Shown: positions 26,326 to 36,253, numbered from the stretch's first letter. The stretch: 64,000 nucleotides of DNA from Candidatus Sulfurimonas marisnigri (GCF_015265475.1 NZ_CP054493.1:744001-808000), one strand, 5' to 3'. The notes: generated by a model not told the origin, from the letters alone. A program made the numbers and translations.

Positions 26326-28596
26326 ATGAGAATATTTTTAGCAACATTGCTAACCCTACTAGCCGTAAACTCTTTCGCATACACAATTGAATCTATTAAA
26401 TATAATGGCATGGTTCATATATCAGAGCCTGTCGCATTAAGAATGTTGAAGTTTGAAATTGGTGATACAATTAATGATAATACAGTTGATGACTCTATTA
26501 AAACGTACTATAATCAGGGCTATTTTGAAGATGTCTGGGTTGAGATAGAAAATGGAAATTTAACATTTAACTTTAAAGAGAAGGCTCTTATCTCCAAGAT
26601 TGAACTAAAGGGCTGGAAAGAGAATGATGCTGAAATTAATGACACTGTTATTAAGATAAAAAAAGGCTCTTTGTATGATGAGCAAAAACTCGAAGAGGCA
26701 AAAAAAAGAATTATTGAGGCAATCAGTCAAGATGGCAAAATAGACAGTGTTGTTGAGATTCAAAAAGAGATTCTTGAAAATGGAAGTATAAAAATCATTT
26801 TTGTAGTGAACGAAGGTGAAGAGATTACTATAGAAAATTTAGATTACAGCGGTGTTTTTGGTCTTGAGAGTGACGAGTTTGACGAAGTTTTAGCAAATAA
26901 AGAGAGAGAGTTTATGGGCTGGTTCTGGGGGCAAAATGATGGAAAAATGAGACTTCCAGACTTAGCTAATGATCCTCTTAGAATCCGTGATTTGTATATG
27001 CAAAATGGATATCTTGATGCTGATGTAAAAGAGCCGTTTGTAAAAGTTAATTTTGATAATTACACAGCTGATATGAGTTATCAGATTAGCGAAGGTGAAG
27101 TATATACTATTAGTGCAATAACAATTAACCAGACAAAAAATGTTATTGATGATGAACTTATAAAAGAGTTGATAAAACTAGAAATCGGTAAGCCTTTTAA
27201 TATTAAAACATTTCGTGATGATTCACAAAAAATCAAAACTCTTATAGCAGATCTTAGTTATGCTTTTGTTCAGGTTGTTCCAGATTTGAAAAAAGATAAA
27301 GAGAAACAAACAGTTGAAGTAATTTTTAAAGTTATGCCTGGTGAGAAGGTTATAATAAGAAATGTAATAATATCAGGCAACACAAGGACGCTTGATAGAA
27401 TTGTTAGAAGAGAGTTGTATTTGGGACCTAACGACATGTACTCACTTACAGACCTTACAGACTCAAGAAATGCACTTGGGCGACTTGGTTTCTTTGATGG
27501 TAACACTATTGAAGAGAGAAGAGTTGACAACAAGACTATGGATTTAGTTGTCAAGCTAAAAGAAGCACCTACTGGCAATATTCAACTAGGTGGCGGATAC
27601 GGTAGTTATGGAGGACTGCTGGTCAGCGTTTCGGTAGATGACAGAAATGTTTGGGGGTCTGGTATTAATGTAGGCCTAAAGGCTGAACGTTCAGAGCTTA
27701 CTTCAAGCTACTCGTTTAATATTTCTAACTCAAGGTTAAATGATAGTGACTTTAGCGGTAACTTTTCAATATATACAAACGATACTGAATATAATGATTA
27801 CTCTGTCTCTTCAAATGGTATAAGTACCGGATTAGGACATAGATTTACTAGGCACATAAGTGGTTACCTAGGTTATGGATTTTCAGATAATAGTTACACG
27901 TTTGATGAAAATACAACAGTTGATACTACTCTCTTTGAAGATTACTCAAAAAGTTCAGTTACGGCTAGTGTTAAATTTGACAATACAGATGATTTTTATC
28001 TCCCTAGAAGTGGATTTACACTAAGTCAAAGTTTTGAAGATGCAGGAATAGGCGGAGATGCCAGTTTTATTAAAGCCAGAACAAATTTTGGTGCTTTTAA
28101 AGGTTTAGAGAGCTATTTAGGTTTCGATGCCATAATAAGATATAAGGCTAGAGTTTATTATGCTAAAGAGACAGGCTTTTTACCACTGGCAGAGAGATTT
28201 TATATGGGTGGTATTGGAAGTGTAAGAGGGTATGAATCATACTCTCTCTCTCCGACAACAAAGGATGATGCAGCAGTTGATGACTTAAGAAGAGTCGGCG
28301 GTGAGTTGACAGCTTCAAATAGTTTGGAGCTTAGTTTACCTCTTGTTCCTAAAGCTAAAATGCGTTTAGTTACATATCTTGACTATGGATATATAGGTGC
28401 TTCAGGTAATGAACTAAAGAGCAGTACAGGCACTTCAGTGTATAAATCAAATGACATTACTCGTGGTGGTTTTGGTTTTGGTCTAGAGTGGTTCTCTCCT
28501 GTCGGGCCGATTCAGCTAATGTTCTCAAAACCAATAGGACAAGAAGAGGGTGATAAAACAGCAGTGTTTGAGTTCACTATGGGACAGAGGTTTTAA
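26326..28596 (+). CDS. bamA: Outer membrane assembly factor BamA
   Basis: A 756-residue Omp85 protein that inserts beta-barrel proteins into the outer membrane. A signal peptide (LATLLTLLAVNSFAYTIESI) is followed by five POTRA-like units to about residue 400, then a 16-strand barrel. The family motif region VRGYESYSLSPTT contains the conserved VRGF/Y-G-Y loop residue Arg, and the chain ends in an aromatic strand (EFTMGQRF). AACCTTAATG gives a weak ribosome site. The stop overlaps the stop of the convergent lipoprotein gene by four bases. Confidence 0.93.
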   Translation: MRIFLATLLTLLAVNSFAYTIESIKYNGMVHISEPVALRMLKFEIGDTINDNTVDDSIKTYYNQGYFEDVWVEIENGNLTFNFKEKALISKIELKGWKENDAEINDTVIKIKKGSLYDEQKLEEAKKRIIEAISQDGKIDSVVEIQKEILENGSIKIIFVVNEGEEITIENLDYSGVFGLESDEFDEVLANKEREFMGWFWGQNDGKMRLPDLANDPLRIRDLYMQNGYLDADVKEPFVKVNFDNYTADMSYQISEGEVYTISAITINQTKNVIDDELIKELIKLEIGKPFNIKTFRDDSQKIKTLIADLSYAFVQVVPDLKKDKEKQTVEVIFKVMPGEKVIIRNVIISGNTRTLDRIVRRELYLGPNDMYSLTDLTDSRNALGRLGFFDGNTIEERRVDNKTMDLVVKLKEAPTGNIQLGGGYGSYGGLLVSVSVDDRNVWGSGINVGLKAERSELTSSYSFNISNSRLNDSDFSGNFSIYTNDTEYNDYSVSSNGISTGLGHRFTRHISGYLGYGFSDNSYTFDENTTVDTTLFEDYSKSSVTASVKFDNTDDFYLPRSGFTLSQSFEDAGIGGDASFIKARTNFGAFKGLESYLGFDAIIRYKARVYYAKETGFLPLAERFYMGGIGSVRGYESYSLSPTTKDDAAVDDLRRVGGELTASNSLELSLPLVPKAKMRLVTYLDYGYIGASGNELKSSTGTSVYKSNDITRGGFGFGLEWFSPVGPIQLMFSKPIGQEEGDKTAVFEFTMGQRF

Positions 28597-29012
28597 ATAA
28601 TATCGTCTAAACTTTTAAGACCCTGTACAATCCATGTGTCATCTATTTTTTGTACCAATAATGTTATAGTTCTTTCTTTGCTATTTGCTATAACAGTTAC
28701 TTTAGCATAACCCTTGTCTTCGGACAATAAAGTTATATCAATATCTTTATAACTTAAATCTGCATATTTTTCTACTAAACAGTCATGTGTTAACTTAAGG
28801 TTGTCAGTATAACCTTTTTTATTAACACTACACTCTTTTAATGAATTTGATATTAACATAATATTTAAAGATTCACCTGTGTTATTAACTAGTTTAACAA
28901 TATTACCATCTTGCAATGCATCATACATATTGGATACAGCATCTTTAGGTGAACCACTACAACCAATAAGTAGTAGCGCTGGTAGTATTAGTGATGTTTT
29001 CAATAAATTCAT
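28593..29012 (-). CDS. DUF4878-like lipoprotein
   Basis: A 139-residue lipoprotein with lipobox LLIGC (Cys18). The motif PKDAVSNMYDALQDGNIVKL followed by a cystatin-like sheet (YKDIDITLLSEDKGYAKVTV, WIVQGL) is typical of DUF4878, a small NTF2/cystatin-like family of unknown function. It is the last gene of the leftward secretion/pilus operon, 13 bases after the pseudopilin gene at 29026. Whether it works with that machine is not shown by the sequence. Confidence 0.65.
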   Translation of the reverse strand: MNLLKTSLILPALLLIGCSGSPKDAVSNMYDALQDGNIVKLVNNTGESLNIMLISNSLKECSVNKKGYTDNLKLTHDCLVEKYADLSYKDIDITLLSEDKGYAKVTVIANSKERTITLLVQKIDDTWIVQGLKSLDDII

Positions 29013-29025
29013 AATTTTCCTTTTA

Positions 29026-29682
29026 TTAGTTTAAGTTTGTCCAATTAGTGTCAGTTTGAGAATAAATTTTTAATTTAGAGACGCTGGTATCATACCATAA
29101 GGCACCATTAATCGGTGTTGTAGGCTCTGTGGCAGAGACTATCGCACTATTATAACCTCTTGTTTCTGTAATTATTTCAGAGCTTCCATAAAGCTTGAAA
29201 TGATTAATTTCACCAAGACCAATCTCAAGCATAATATCATCTCCCTGAGAAGTAGTATGTGTAGCATTGGTATCAAGTGTTGAATCCTCACCATAGCTTA
29301 TTAATCTACCTGCAATATTTGAATTTGGTGATATACTTGTGTTAGTATCAGCATAAGCTGAATCAATCAAATTTACATTACCAAGATCTATAGTAGAATA
29401 ATAAATTGCTTTGCCCCAAGCATCTACTCCAATCCCTACACTAACTGGCAGCGTATTATTTGCATCTTCTTTTAGTAGTTCAAAGTATGAGTCACTATCT
29501 GGATCTGATGATAAATTTATCAACCTACTTCTAATTACCTCTAATAATGTTTTAGTATTTTGTTGTTTAAGTAGATCTGATTGGATTTTAGTATAGTAGT
29601 TCATCATCGTAAAGGCACCAGCAACAATACCAGTTATAATGATTGCAATCATTGCTTCGACTAAAAAATATCCATTACGCAT
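29026..29682 (-). CDS. Pseudopilin-like protein
   Basis: A 218-residue protein with a prepilin N-terminus: MRNG then YFLVEAMIAIIITGIVAG, cleaved after Gly4 with Glu at mature position 5. The remainder is a globular pilin-like domain with few Cys. Late residues (TPINGALWYDTSVSKLKIYS) look like a beta hairpin. Translation is coupled to the GspF-like gene (TAATG overlap at 29682). It may be a minor pseudopilin of the machine encoded upstream. The prepilin peptidase gene is not in the window. Confidence 0.75.
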   Translation of the reverse strand: MRNGYFLVEAMIAIIITGIVAGAFTMMNYYTKIQSDLLKQQNTKTLLEVIRSRLINLSSDPDSDSYFELLKEDANNTLPVSVGIGVDAWGKAIYYSTIDLGNVNLIDSAYADTNTSISPNSNIAGRLISYGEDSTLDTNATHTTSQGDDIMLEIGLGEINHFKLYGSSEIITETRGYNSAIVSATEPTTPINGALWYDTSVSKLKIYSQTDTNWTNLN

Positions 29683-30731
29683 TAGCCGAACACCCCTGTT
29701 CTGCTAGCGTCTATAAAACCTTTTTGTATAATAATTTGTGTTAGCACGACTGTGTAGTATTCTATAAATACAGCAAATGCCATCATGAAAATTGACATTA
29801 TAGTAATCAGTCTAAAAAATTTTGTGCTTAGTTTTAATGCATCAGTTCTAGCTCTATTACTTATCTCTATCATCACAGAACCGACTTGTTTTGAAGATCC
29901 AACGCCTGTTAGAAGACCTTTTTCTATATCATCATATAGGTGAGAGTGTAAGATTAATTTACCATTGTATTTTATATTATCTAGGGTACTTTTTATTGCT
30001 TTTTTAAATTTTGCGACTGTTGTTGTAGATATGGCAGTACTCATTGACTTTTGAAAAGAAATACCACTTTGAAGCATCTCTCCTAGCATACTAAAAAGCA
30101 TAAATTTTTCAAATTTCATAACAATTGATGATGTTAATGGAAGAATTAAAGCAAGTTGTTTAGAAATTGCTTGCATATTTTTTGATTGACTAAATAAAGA
30201 ACCTAATAAAATAAAAAAGTAACTTGCTATAACTACAAGTATTATAAATAGTATATCTGTCATTGTTTGTGCTAGTTGAAGGTGATTTTCTACCATATCT
30301 CTTACTATTTTATTATATCCTGCAACTTCTGTCATTTGATATGGAACAGCAAAAAACTTTACTCCAAGTACGATGAGCGCTGCAATACTAAAGTAAATTA
30401 CTGGAAGGGTAGTTTTTTCATTCGATTCTCGCTCAAACTCATCTTTAACTTCAATATAGTGTATGATTTTTTCTAAAGCAGTTTTAAAATCAGTACCTTT
30501 TTCAGCCATATTTATAAAGTTAATTACATCAACTGAACCAATTTTATGTTTAGATAATGCTTGAGAAAGGGCATGTCCATTTTTTATATCAGTGTAAATT
30601 TTTTTATAAACTTTTTTTTCTTGTTTTGTATTGGAAGTAGTAGAAAGAAGTTGCATGCCACTTGATATACTTTTCCCATTTTTGATAGTAAAATGAAGTG
30701 TTTTAAGCATAGTATATAGATTAATCTTCAT
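29682..30731 (-). CDS. Type II secretion/type IV pilus platform protein, GspF/PilC-like
   Basis: A 349-residue inner-membrane platform protein. Two homologous halves each hold a cytoplasmic helical domain (TLHFTIKNGKSISSGMQLLS; FEKFMLFSMLGEMLQSGISF) followed by membrane helices near residues 110-130, 155-180 and 315-340. It overlaps the ATPase gene by 11 bases. In Campylobacter jejuni the equivalent gene is ctsF of the DNA uptake system. Length is slightly under the usual 400 residues. Confidence 0.82.
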   Translation of the reverse strand: MKINLYTMLKTLHFTIKNGKSISSGMQLLSTTSNTKQEKKVYKKIYTDIKNGHALSQALSKHKIGSVDVINFINMAEKGTDFKTALEKIIHYIEVKDEFERESNEKTTLPVIYFSIAALIVLGVKFFAVPYQMTEVAGYNKIVRDMVENHLQLAQTMTDILFIILVVIASYFFILLGSLFSQSKNMQAISKQLALILPLTSSIVMKFEKFMLFSMLGEMLQSGISFQKSMSTAISTTTVAKFKKAIKSTLDNIKYNGKLILHSHLYDDIEKGLLTGVGSSKQVGSVMIEISNRARTDALKLSTKFFRLITIMSIFMMAFAVFIEYYTVVLTQIIIQKGFIDASRTGVFG

Positions 30732-32283
30732 CTACATACCCTAAGGAGAATAACTCTGATGATAAAGATTCATAGTCACATAAGCCTTGCTCAAAAAGGT
30801 ATTGAGCTGATTGGTAGTAGCTAAAAGTAATTAGTTGATCCCATGCCTGTAAAACAGTGCTGTTTTTAAGTGCCATATAAAATGTATATCTTGTTTTCAT
30901 ATCTGGTGGTATAAATACTATATCTGTGAGCAAAACTCTACTATTGTAGCCACTAAAATTACACTTAATACATCCTCTTTTGTTGTAACCAAAATCATTG
31001 GATTTAAAATATTTTTTTCCAATTTCATCTGTTGATTTTATCTTACATGAACATAGTTTTGAAACAAGTCTTTGAGCAATTACTCCACTAAGGGAGTAGG
31101 CTAATATAAATAAATCACCACCTTCATCTCTAATACGCTCTAAAGCCATATATGAGTTTGTAGTATGAAGAGTAGAATAAACCATATGTCCACTATGTGA
31201 AGCTTTGAGCGCAATCTCAATACTTAATTTATCTCTCATCTCTCCAATTACTATAACATCTGGATCTTGACGCATTATAGACTTCATAGCAGTGTCAAAA
31301 TTAAATCCAACAGCTTCATTCACTTGATATTGAGTAATAAAGTCTATTTTATACTCAATAGGGTCTTCAATTGTATAAATAACTTCATGTAGCCTGTCTC
31401 GTTGTGTGAGTATCGCATTTAGAGTTGTCGTTTTACCACTACCAGTAGGACCAACAGCTAAGAAAAAACCATTTTTTTGATTTATGTAGCGAAAAATATG
31501 CTCACTCATAGGATGATCTTTTGGAAATAGTTGTTCAAGTGATTTAAGATTATTTGATTTATCGAGTATACGAATAACAATATTTTCACCAAAGTGTGAA
31601 GGTGCTATCTCAATACGAAAATCTACATTATCAATGCCGATATTTTCTGTAAACCCTCCACTTTTTGGTGATTTTACATCTATAAGGTCTATCCTCGCTT
31701 TTTCTTTTAGTATAAGAGAGAATCTATCAGCTAAATCTTTATTTAAAAGGTATTTCGCATTAATTTTCCCATTTTCTCTATATCTAAGCCATGAGAATTC
31801 TTCATAAGCATTTATATGAATATCACTTATATTGTTTCTTACACCATGTTTCAATATCATTCTTAATAATTCTAATATTTCAGTATCATCAGAATCAAAT
31901 GCATTAAATTGTCTGATTTTCTTTTCAATTATATCAGGGTCTATACTAAGGATTACATCGAATTTTTCGTTAAACTCTCTAACAGGAATTGAATGCTGGA
32001 TTATTTTTTTATGTAGTTGAGATTCTAGTTCTTTTAATCTGTTGGGACCGAGTAGTTCTTTACACTCAATATAAAAGTTTTTTTCATCTTCGTTTATAAT
32101 TATTATTTCATATTTTTTTAGTAATTCTAAACTGTATTGGGCTTTTTTCTCTTTTTTCTTTATAAAATTATGTTCTATAGCTATTTGTAAAATATTTTTT
32201 TTTATACCAATACGCTGATAGTAAGATTTCTCTTCTTTACATATCTCTATTTGTTTTGGAGTTAAAATTTTGTTTATGTTCAT
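30721..32283 (-). CDS. Type II secretion/type IV pilus assembly ATPase, GspE/PilB-like
   Basis: A 520-residue ATPase: N-terminal helical domain, Walker A VGPTGSGKTTTLNAIL, Asp box (TIEDPIEYKID), Walker B VIVIGEMRDKLSIEIA and His box (HMVYSTLHTTNS). Near the end a four-cysteine metal site is present: CSCKIK and CIKCNFSGYNSR, the zinc-binding domain of GspE/PilB. It energises assembly of the pseudopilus or pilus encoded beside it. Corresponds by order to CtsE of Campylobacter. Start is ATG 32283; the preceding pseudopilin stops 33 bases upstream. Confidence 0.9.
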   Translation of the reverse strand: MNINKILTPKQIEICKEEKSYYQRIGIKKNILQIAIEHNFIKKKEKKAQYSLELLKKYEIIIINEDEKNFYIECKELLGPNRLKELESQLHKKIIQHSIPVREFNEKFDVILSIDPDIIEKKIRQFNAFDSDDTEILELLRMILKHGVRNNISDIHINAYEEFSWLRYRENGKINAKYLLNKDLADRFSLILKEKARIDLIDVKSPKSGGFTENIGIDNVDFRIEIAPSHFGENIVIRILDKSNNLKSLEQLFPKDHPMSEHIFRYINQKNGFFLAVGPTGSGKTTTLNAILTQRDRLHEVIYTIEDPIEYKIDFITQYQVNEAVGFNFDTAMKSIMRQDPDVIVIGEMRDKLSIEIALKASHSGHMVYSTLHTTNSYMALERIRDEGGDLFILAYSLSGVIAQRLVSKLCSCKIKSTDEIGKKYFKSNDFGYNKRGCIKCNFSGYNSRVLLTDIVFIPPDMKTRYTFYMALKNSTVLQAWDQLITFSYYQSAQYLFEQGLCDYESLSSELFSLGYVDED

Positions 32284-32316
32284 AGTTGCTTTTTTTAAAT
32301 AATTATACCATTATAT

Positions 32317-32805
32317 TTAACGAGATAGATAGAAATTTAAGTAAGCTGTAGTCGCATCATGTGTTAATACATATTGATTTGGAGAAAATGTAGTGTTTAA
32401 ATCTATTAATACTTCATCATTTGTGGAATTGATAGCTGTAGTTGTAGTAAAATAAAATTCGCTACCTGTTTGTGTAGCTGTATATGCTGTAAAGTTTTTT
32501 AAAGCAGGTGGAATAAAACTTCCTTTACCACCATCAAGTAAGTATGGTGTTGATGTATTACATTCTAGTGTATTTAGTAATGTAGAGCTAGCCAATGAGC
32601 CGTTATTTTGGATTGGAAAGACATTACTGTATTCTTTACATTGTAAAATAATTGATGTAATAATATTAAAGTGAGATTGTAACTGTGTTTTGACATTTTG
32701 TTTTGATATCTCGTTTGTGTCAAGATAAAAAGCTACCGTGTATGCCATAACCCCCGAGAGGGCAATGGCTATAAGCATTTCTATAAGAGAAAATGCTTGT
32801 CGCAA
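32317..32805 (-). CDS. Pseudopilin-like protein (TTG start)
   Basis: A 162-residue prepilin-like protein: MRQA then FSLIEMLIAIALSGVMAYTV; the residue before the cleavage point is Ala rather than Gly. The start is a TTG directly after the TAA of the upstream pseudopilin (TAATTG), so it depends on coupling. Two cysteines (C53-ish in LQCKEYSN and in TLECNTS) may form a disulfide. It is a likely minor pseudopilin of the machine. Confidence 0.72.
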   Translation of the reverse strand: MRQAFSLIEMLIAIALSGVMAYTVAFYLDTNEISKQNVKTQLQSHFNIITSIILQCKEYSNVFPIQNNGSLASSTLLNTLECNTSTPYLLDGGKGSFIPPALKNFTAYTATQTGSEFYFTTTTAINSTNDEVLIDLNTTFSPNQYVLTHDATTAYLNFYLSR

Positions 32806-33480
32806 TTATTGAATCTTTGTTAAGAATACTAACTGTTGCCCAGAGTCAGCTGTACCTGTATCAGAATCCCAACAGAAAAATGTATTGTTACCTAACTCAG
32901 CGGATGCATTGATATCAGCACCTAAACCAGCTTCAACAACATCATAACTTAATACACCATTTGAAGCGATATTGTTAAGAGCATTACAGTAATCTTGTCT
33001 GTCAGCACCAACTGCTGTACCATTTAAATCATAAGTAAGAAATTGCTCATTCAAAGTTGTTCCACCTTGAGTTTGAATAAAAGTACTATCAATATCTACA
33101 GTATTAGTTGATACAAACCAACCTTGATCAGATACATCTGGAATTACCGCAGGAATTGAAGTGATAATTCTTTGAGCAACTAATAAACCTAAACCATTAT
33201 CAGCATCTGCAGGATCAGCAACTGATGAATTCGCATCTATACCAGTTTTAACAGCATATAATTCAAGACCATTTTTAAGCTGTGCAGCTTGGTCAAGTAA
33301 AATAGCAACTTTAATTTGCTTTGCAGCAAGCGCAGTACTATAGTAGTTTTTGTAGTAAGTAAAACCTACTGACGATAAAATTCCTAGCAAAATAATTGCA
33401 ACTAACATCTCCATTAAAGAGATACCTTTTCTCATTCCCATTCTATTGTGACTTGTTGTCATTTTACGTCCTTGTGTCAT
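32806..33480 (-). CDS. Pseudopilin-like protein
   Basis: A 224-residue prepilin-like protein with MRKG then ISLMEMLVAIILLGILSSVG, cleaved after Gly with Glu at mature position 5. Four possible starts lie upstream of the leader; ATG 33480 and ATG 33462 both have AAGGA-type sites, giving an 18- or 12-residue leader. Globular part contains a Cys pair (DYCNALNN, TFFCWDSD). By size and position it is the best candidate for the major pseudopilin (GspG-like) of the operon. Confidence 0.75.
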   Translation of the reverse strand: MTQGRKMTTSHNRMGMRKGISLMEMLVAIILLGILSSVGFTYYKNYYSTALAAKQIKVAILLDQAAQLKNGLELYAVKTGIDANSSVADPADADNGLGLLVAQRIITSIPAVIPDVSDQGWFVSTNTVDIDSTFIQTQGGTTLNEQFLTYDLNGTAVGADRQDYCNALNNIASNGVLSYDVVEAGLGADINASAELGNNTFFCWDSDTGTADSGQQLVFLTKIQ

Positions 33481-33527
33481 GTGTGTGTCCTTTTTTTTCG
33501 TTCAAGATGTACCTATATCGGCAACTA

Positions 33528-33968
33528 TTATTTTAACTTTAATAAGTATGGTCTAAATTTGATTAAAAATCCGTAGTCGTTATCTGTACACTCCTTTCCC
33601 ACACACGCGGTCATTAGATTTACTTCATCGTTTTTGATGATGTTTAGTAGTCTTTTAAGTAGAATATATGAATAATTATTGTGAATTTCACCTCGAACAA
33701 CCATAAAACTGCTATCTGCCTCAGCAATAGCATCTATATTTAGTTCTTGAATAATTTCATTGTACTTAAAAACTTTTTCTTCAATTTCTGTAGCATTAGA
33801 GTAAACCACGATAGGTTTACCAGCTATCCTTGTTAAATCGTATAGTGATTCAACATCTTTTTTAACAAGCTTATCCTTATAGATGATGTCCAAATAAAAG
33901 AAGTAGCTGGAGACGCTTATTGTAATCAAAATGAGAATAAATAGAATAACTAAATTATATTGTTTCAT
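33528..33968 (-). CDS. PilO/GspM-like membrane protein
   Basis: A 146-residue protein with one N-terminal membrane helix (YNLVILFILILITISVSSYF), a short coiled segment and a C-terminal alpha/beta fold. It lies between a PilN/GspL-like gene and pseudopilin genes, where PilO or GspM genes usually are. The ATG at 33968 is preferred over 33989, because it puts the helix at the N-terminus; the gene overlaps its upstream neighbour by 14 bases. Sequence similarity alone would not identify it; the call depends on order and topology. Confidence 0.55.
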   Translation of the reverse strand: MKQYNLVILFILILITISVSSYFFYLDIIYKDKLVKKDVESLYDLTRIAGKPIVVYSNATEIEEKVFKYNEIIQELNIDAIAEADSSFMVVRGEIHNNYSYILLKRLLNIIKNDEVNLMTACVGKECTDNDYGFLIKFRPYLLKLK

Positions 33969-34749
33969 AACAGTATTCCACCTTCCCATTAAGATTATCT
34001 TTTTGCTTTATATTAGTTTTTTGAGGCAGCATGCCAATGAACTGCTCAATTTCCGGTGTATTTACTTTTACGCATATATCTCCTTTGTTGTATTCTACCT
34101 TCTCAAGAGTAGAGTGTGATGATTTTGTTAGGTGTTCAATATTCTCAAGTATGTCAACTAAATCAACTTTTTCAAGAATTTTTTCAGACTGTTTAAATTT
34201 GCTTGTCACTATCTTTTTATACTGACTTTCCAAAGATGCTTTGTTTCCGCTATTTATTTTTGTATCTTGCATGTAGTAAAAACCACTATAGAAAATTGTT
34301 GTCGTTAAAAGAATTGTAAATCCAAGAGAGACAAAACCTGCTTTTGCTGCACGGCTAGTGTTGTCCAGGTTAAATGATACTAGTTTAACACCATCATCAT
34401 TGTCAACAAAAGCTGTTTCATAGCCTCTCTCCTGAGCAAATTCTTTTGGCTTATCTAAAATATAATCTATTATTCTTCTATACTCACATACAACACCGAC
34501 ATATTTGTAGTCCAGCTCAAATACAATTACTGTTCGGGCTTCGCATTCTGAGACTTTTTTAAGTATGTTTTCTTGTATGATTTTATCTTTTGGCAAGAAA
34601 GCAATAAAGTTTATACATGTAGGCGATTTTCTAACAGATATTTTCATAGCCGGTGAGTCAAGATCATGCTTTGCTAATTCATACACACGATTGCGTATTG
34701 TATTGCTATTGTTAGTAGATTCAATGCATCCTGCTGTAAAAATTGCCAT
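33955..34749 (-). CDS. PilN/GspL-like inner-membrane protein
   Basis: A 264-residue protein: a cytoplasmic domain of about 135 residues (DYKYVGVVCEYRRIIDYILD), one membrane helix (AGFVSLGFTILLTTTIFYSG), a coiled segment and a periplasmic ferredoxin-like end. This bitopic layout fits a GspL/PilN-type assembly protein; CtsX or CtsP of Campylobacter are possible counterparts. It begins 10 bases after the secretin stop. The cytoplasmic part is much shorter than GspL and lacks an actin-like fold that can be recognised by eye. Confidence 0.55.
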   Translation of the reverse strand: MAIFTAGCIESTNNSNTIRNRVYELAKHDLDSPAMKISVRKSPTCINFIAFLPKDKIIQENILKKVSECEARTVIVFELDYKYVGVVCEYRRIIDYILDKPKEFAQERGYETAFVDNDDGVKLVSFNLDNTSRAAKAGFVSLGFTILLTTTIFYSGFYYMQDTKINSGNKASLESQYKKIVTSKFKQSEKILEKVDLVDILENIEHLTKSSHSTLEKVEYNKGDICVKVNTPEIEQFIGMLPQKTNIKQKDNLNGKVEYCYETI

Positions 34750-34759
34750 AACTAGTCCA

Positions 34760-36253
34760 TCACTTCATCACATACTTGATAACTCTAGGAGTTACAATGA
34801 TGACCATTTCACTTTTAGACATCGATTTATATTCACTACCACCAAGTATACGTGCATCTGTTGCTGCTAAACCAGGTATTCCTTTATACCCTTTGTCATT
34901 TTTGTGTCTAAATAGTCCAGAAATAACAATAGGTACGCCAGGTTGTACTCTTATATTATTGCTAATGGTCTTAGTGCGAACTTTTGGTTGAGTATAAGAT
35001 GTATCCCCTACACTAAAGTCACTATACCCAACAATATCGTTGACTATTAAATCTATGTTTGTGATTACAGTTCCATCCATGATATTAGAGTTTAGTGTAA
35101 TTTGCAGACCGCTTTGTGCAGTTGCATTTTGAGTTGTTGTTTGTATTCCAGTGTCTCCAACAGCAGTAGTTGTTAAGCCAGATATGTACTGCTCTGATTG
35201 CCCATCAATCAGTGTTACGTCTGTTCCTGCTATTCCAAGAAGTTTTGGTTTTTGAATACTCTCAACAGTTCCAAACTTTGTTAATGCCTCTCCTATCATG
35301 GATGCAGAAAAATACTTATTATTAAGCAATGTACCGAATACTGCAGATGTTGCTACTGCTCCTGCCGCACCAAAAGTAGAAGAAGCAGTAGAAGTAAACT
35401 CCAAGTTTCTTGCTCCTGTTGGTATCAGGCTCCAATCTACACCTAGATTGTAGTTATCATTAAGGGCTACATCATAAATAGCTATGTCATACTCTATAAC
35501 ATAAAGGTTGTTTCTAAGTATTGTAAGATACTTCATTATATCTTGATACTCTTTTTCCCTTGCAGAAAATGTAACTGTCGAAGTTACGTTATCTAATACA
35601 ACATTAAGTGCACCAAGAGTTGATAGTGTACCTTTTAATTGTGATGCAAGTTCAGTAATAGATGGAATTTTAAGAGTGACAGTTTTTACATAACCAAGGT
35701 AATATGTTCCATCATCATAGTTAATGCTAAGTTTTTCACCAACGGTCTTTTGTAGTAGTTTTCCAAATCCAATATTTGATGCTGATAAGAAAACATTAGC
35801 CGTACCTGTTTCTTGATTTCCAACATCTAAATTGGTGTCATTTGTTGTATTGTTTGTATTGTTTGTATTGTATTGATATCTATTATTTGTATTATTTGTA
35901 TTATTTGTATATTGATTATTAATTCCTGATTGAGTTACTGGAGATTGAGTCTGAAATATTATATCTTGGTTTGTAGCTTCGCTAAGTAATGCAATTACAT
36001 CATCAAGTGGTGCACCTAGAATTTTTATTCGTTTTATTTGCTCATTATCTGGAATTATATTTTTTCTAACTTTAAAGTTTTCAGCACTAACTTCTATAAC
36101 CTTTATAGCAGACTCTGCAGGAACTTGTTTTGTTAAGTCATTAAACTCTTGCTTTAACTCTTTTTTTAGTACTTCTTTTTTATATTCATTAGAGCAACCG
36201 TACATAAAAAGTGTTACTACAAATAAGATAAATAAATTAGTTTTACTGAACAT
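34760..36253 (-). CDS. Secretin lipoprotein, GspD/PilQ/MshL-like
   Basis: A 497-residue outer-membrane secretin. The ATG at 36253 puts a lipobox (LFMYGC) at the N-terminus; an upstream in-frame ATG at 36328 would bury it. An N-domain (IKRIKILGAPLDDVIALLSEATNQDIIF) precedes an Asn/Thr-rich segment (residues about 111-138), then the secretin domain with RTKTISNNIRVQPGVPIVISGL and the end motif SEMVIIVTPRVI. It overlaps the PilP-like gene by 11 bases. The counterpart in Campylobacter is CtsD. Confidence 0.88.
   Translation of the reverse strand: MFSKTNLFILFVVTLFMYGCSNEYKKEVLKKELKQEFNDLTKQVPAESAIKVIEVSAENFKVRKNIIPDNEQIKRIKILGAPLDDVIALLSEATNQDIIFQTQSPVTQSGINNQYTNNTNNTNNRYQYNTNNTNNTTNDTNLDVGNQETGTANVFLSASNIGFGKLLQKTVGEKLSINYDDGTYYLGYVKTVTLKIPSITELASQLKGTLSTLGALNVVLDNVTSTVTFSAREKEYQDIMKYLTILRNNLYVIEYDIAIYDVALNDNYNLGVDWSLIPTGARNLEFTSTASSTFGAAGAVATSAVFGTLLNNKYFSASMIGEALTKFGTVESIQKPKLLGIAGTDVTLIDGQSEQYISGLTTTAVGDTGIQTTTQNATAQSGLQITLNSNIMDGTVITNIDLIVNDIVGYSDFSVGDTSYTQPKVRTKTISNNIRVQPGVPIVISGLFRHKNDKGYKGIPGLAATDARILGGSEYKSMSKSEMVIIVTPRVIKYVMK
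35838..35920. repeat. 9-bp-type tandem repeats inside the secretin gene
   Basis: On the + strand, ATTGTTTGT-like units (about three) are followed by ATTATTTGT units (three to four). They encode the NNT-rich stretch of the secretin. Unit length is a multiple of three, so copy-number change would alter protein length without frameshift. Confidence 0.75.

Noticed and set aside
35838-35920. Repeat tract considered as a small CRISPR array
   Set aside because: Units are 9 bp with no spacers and lie in frame in the secretin gene.
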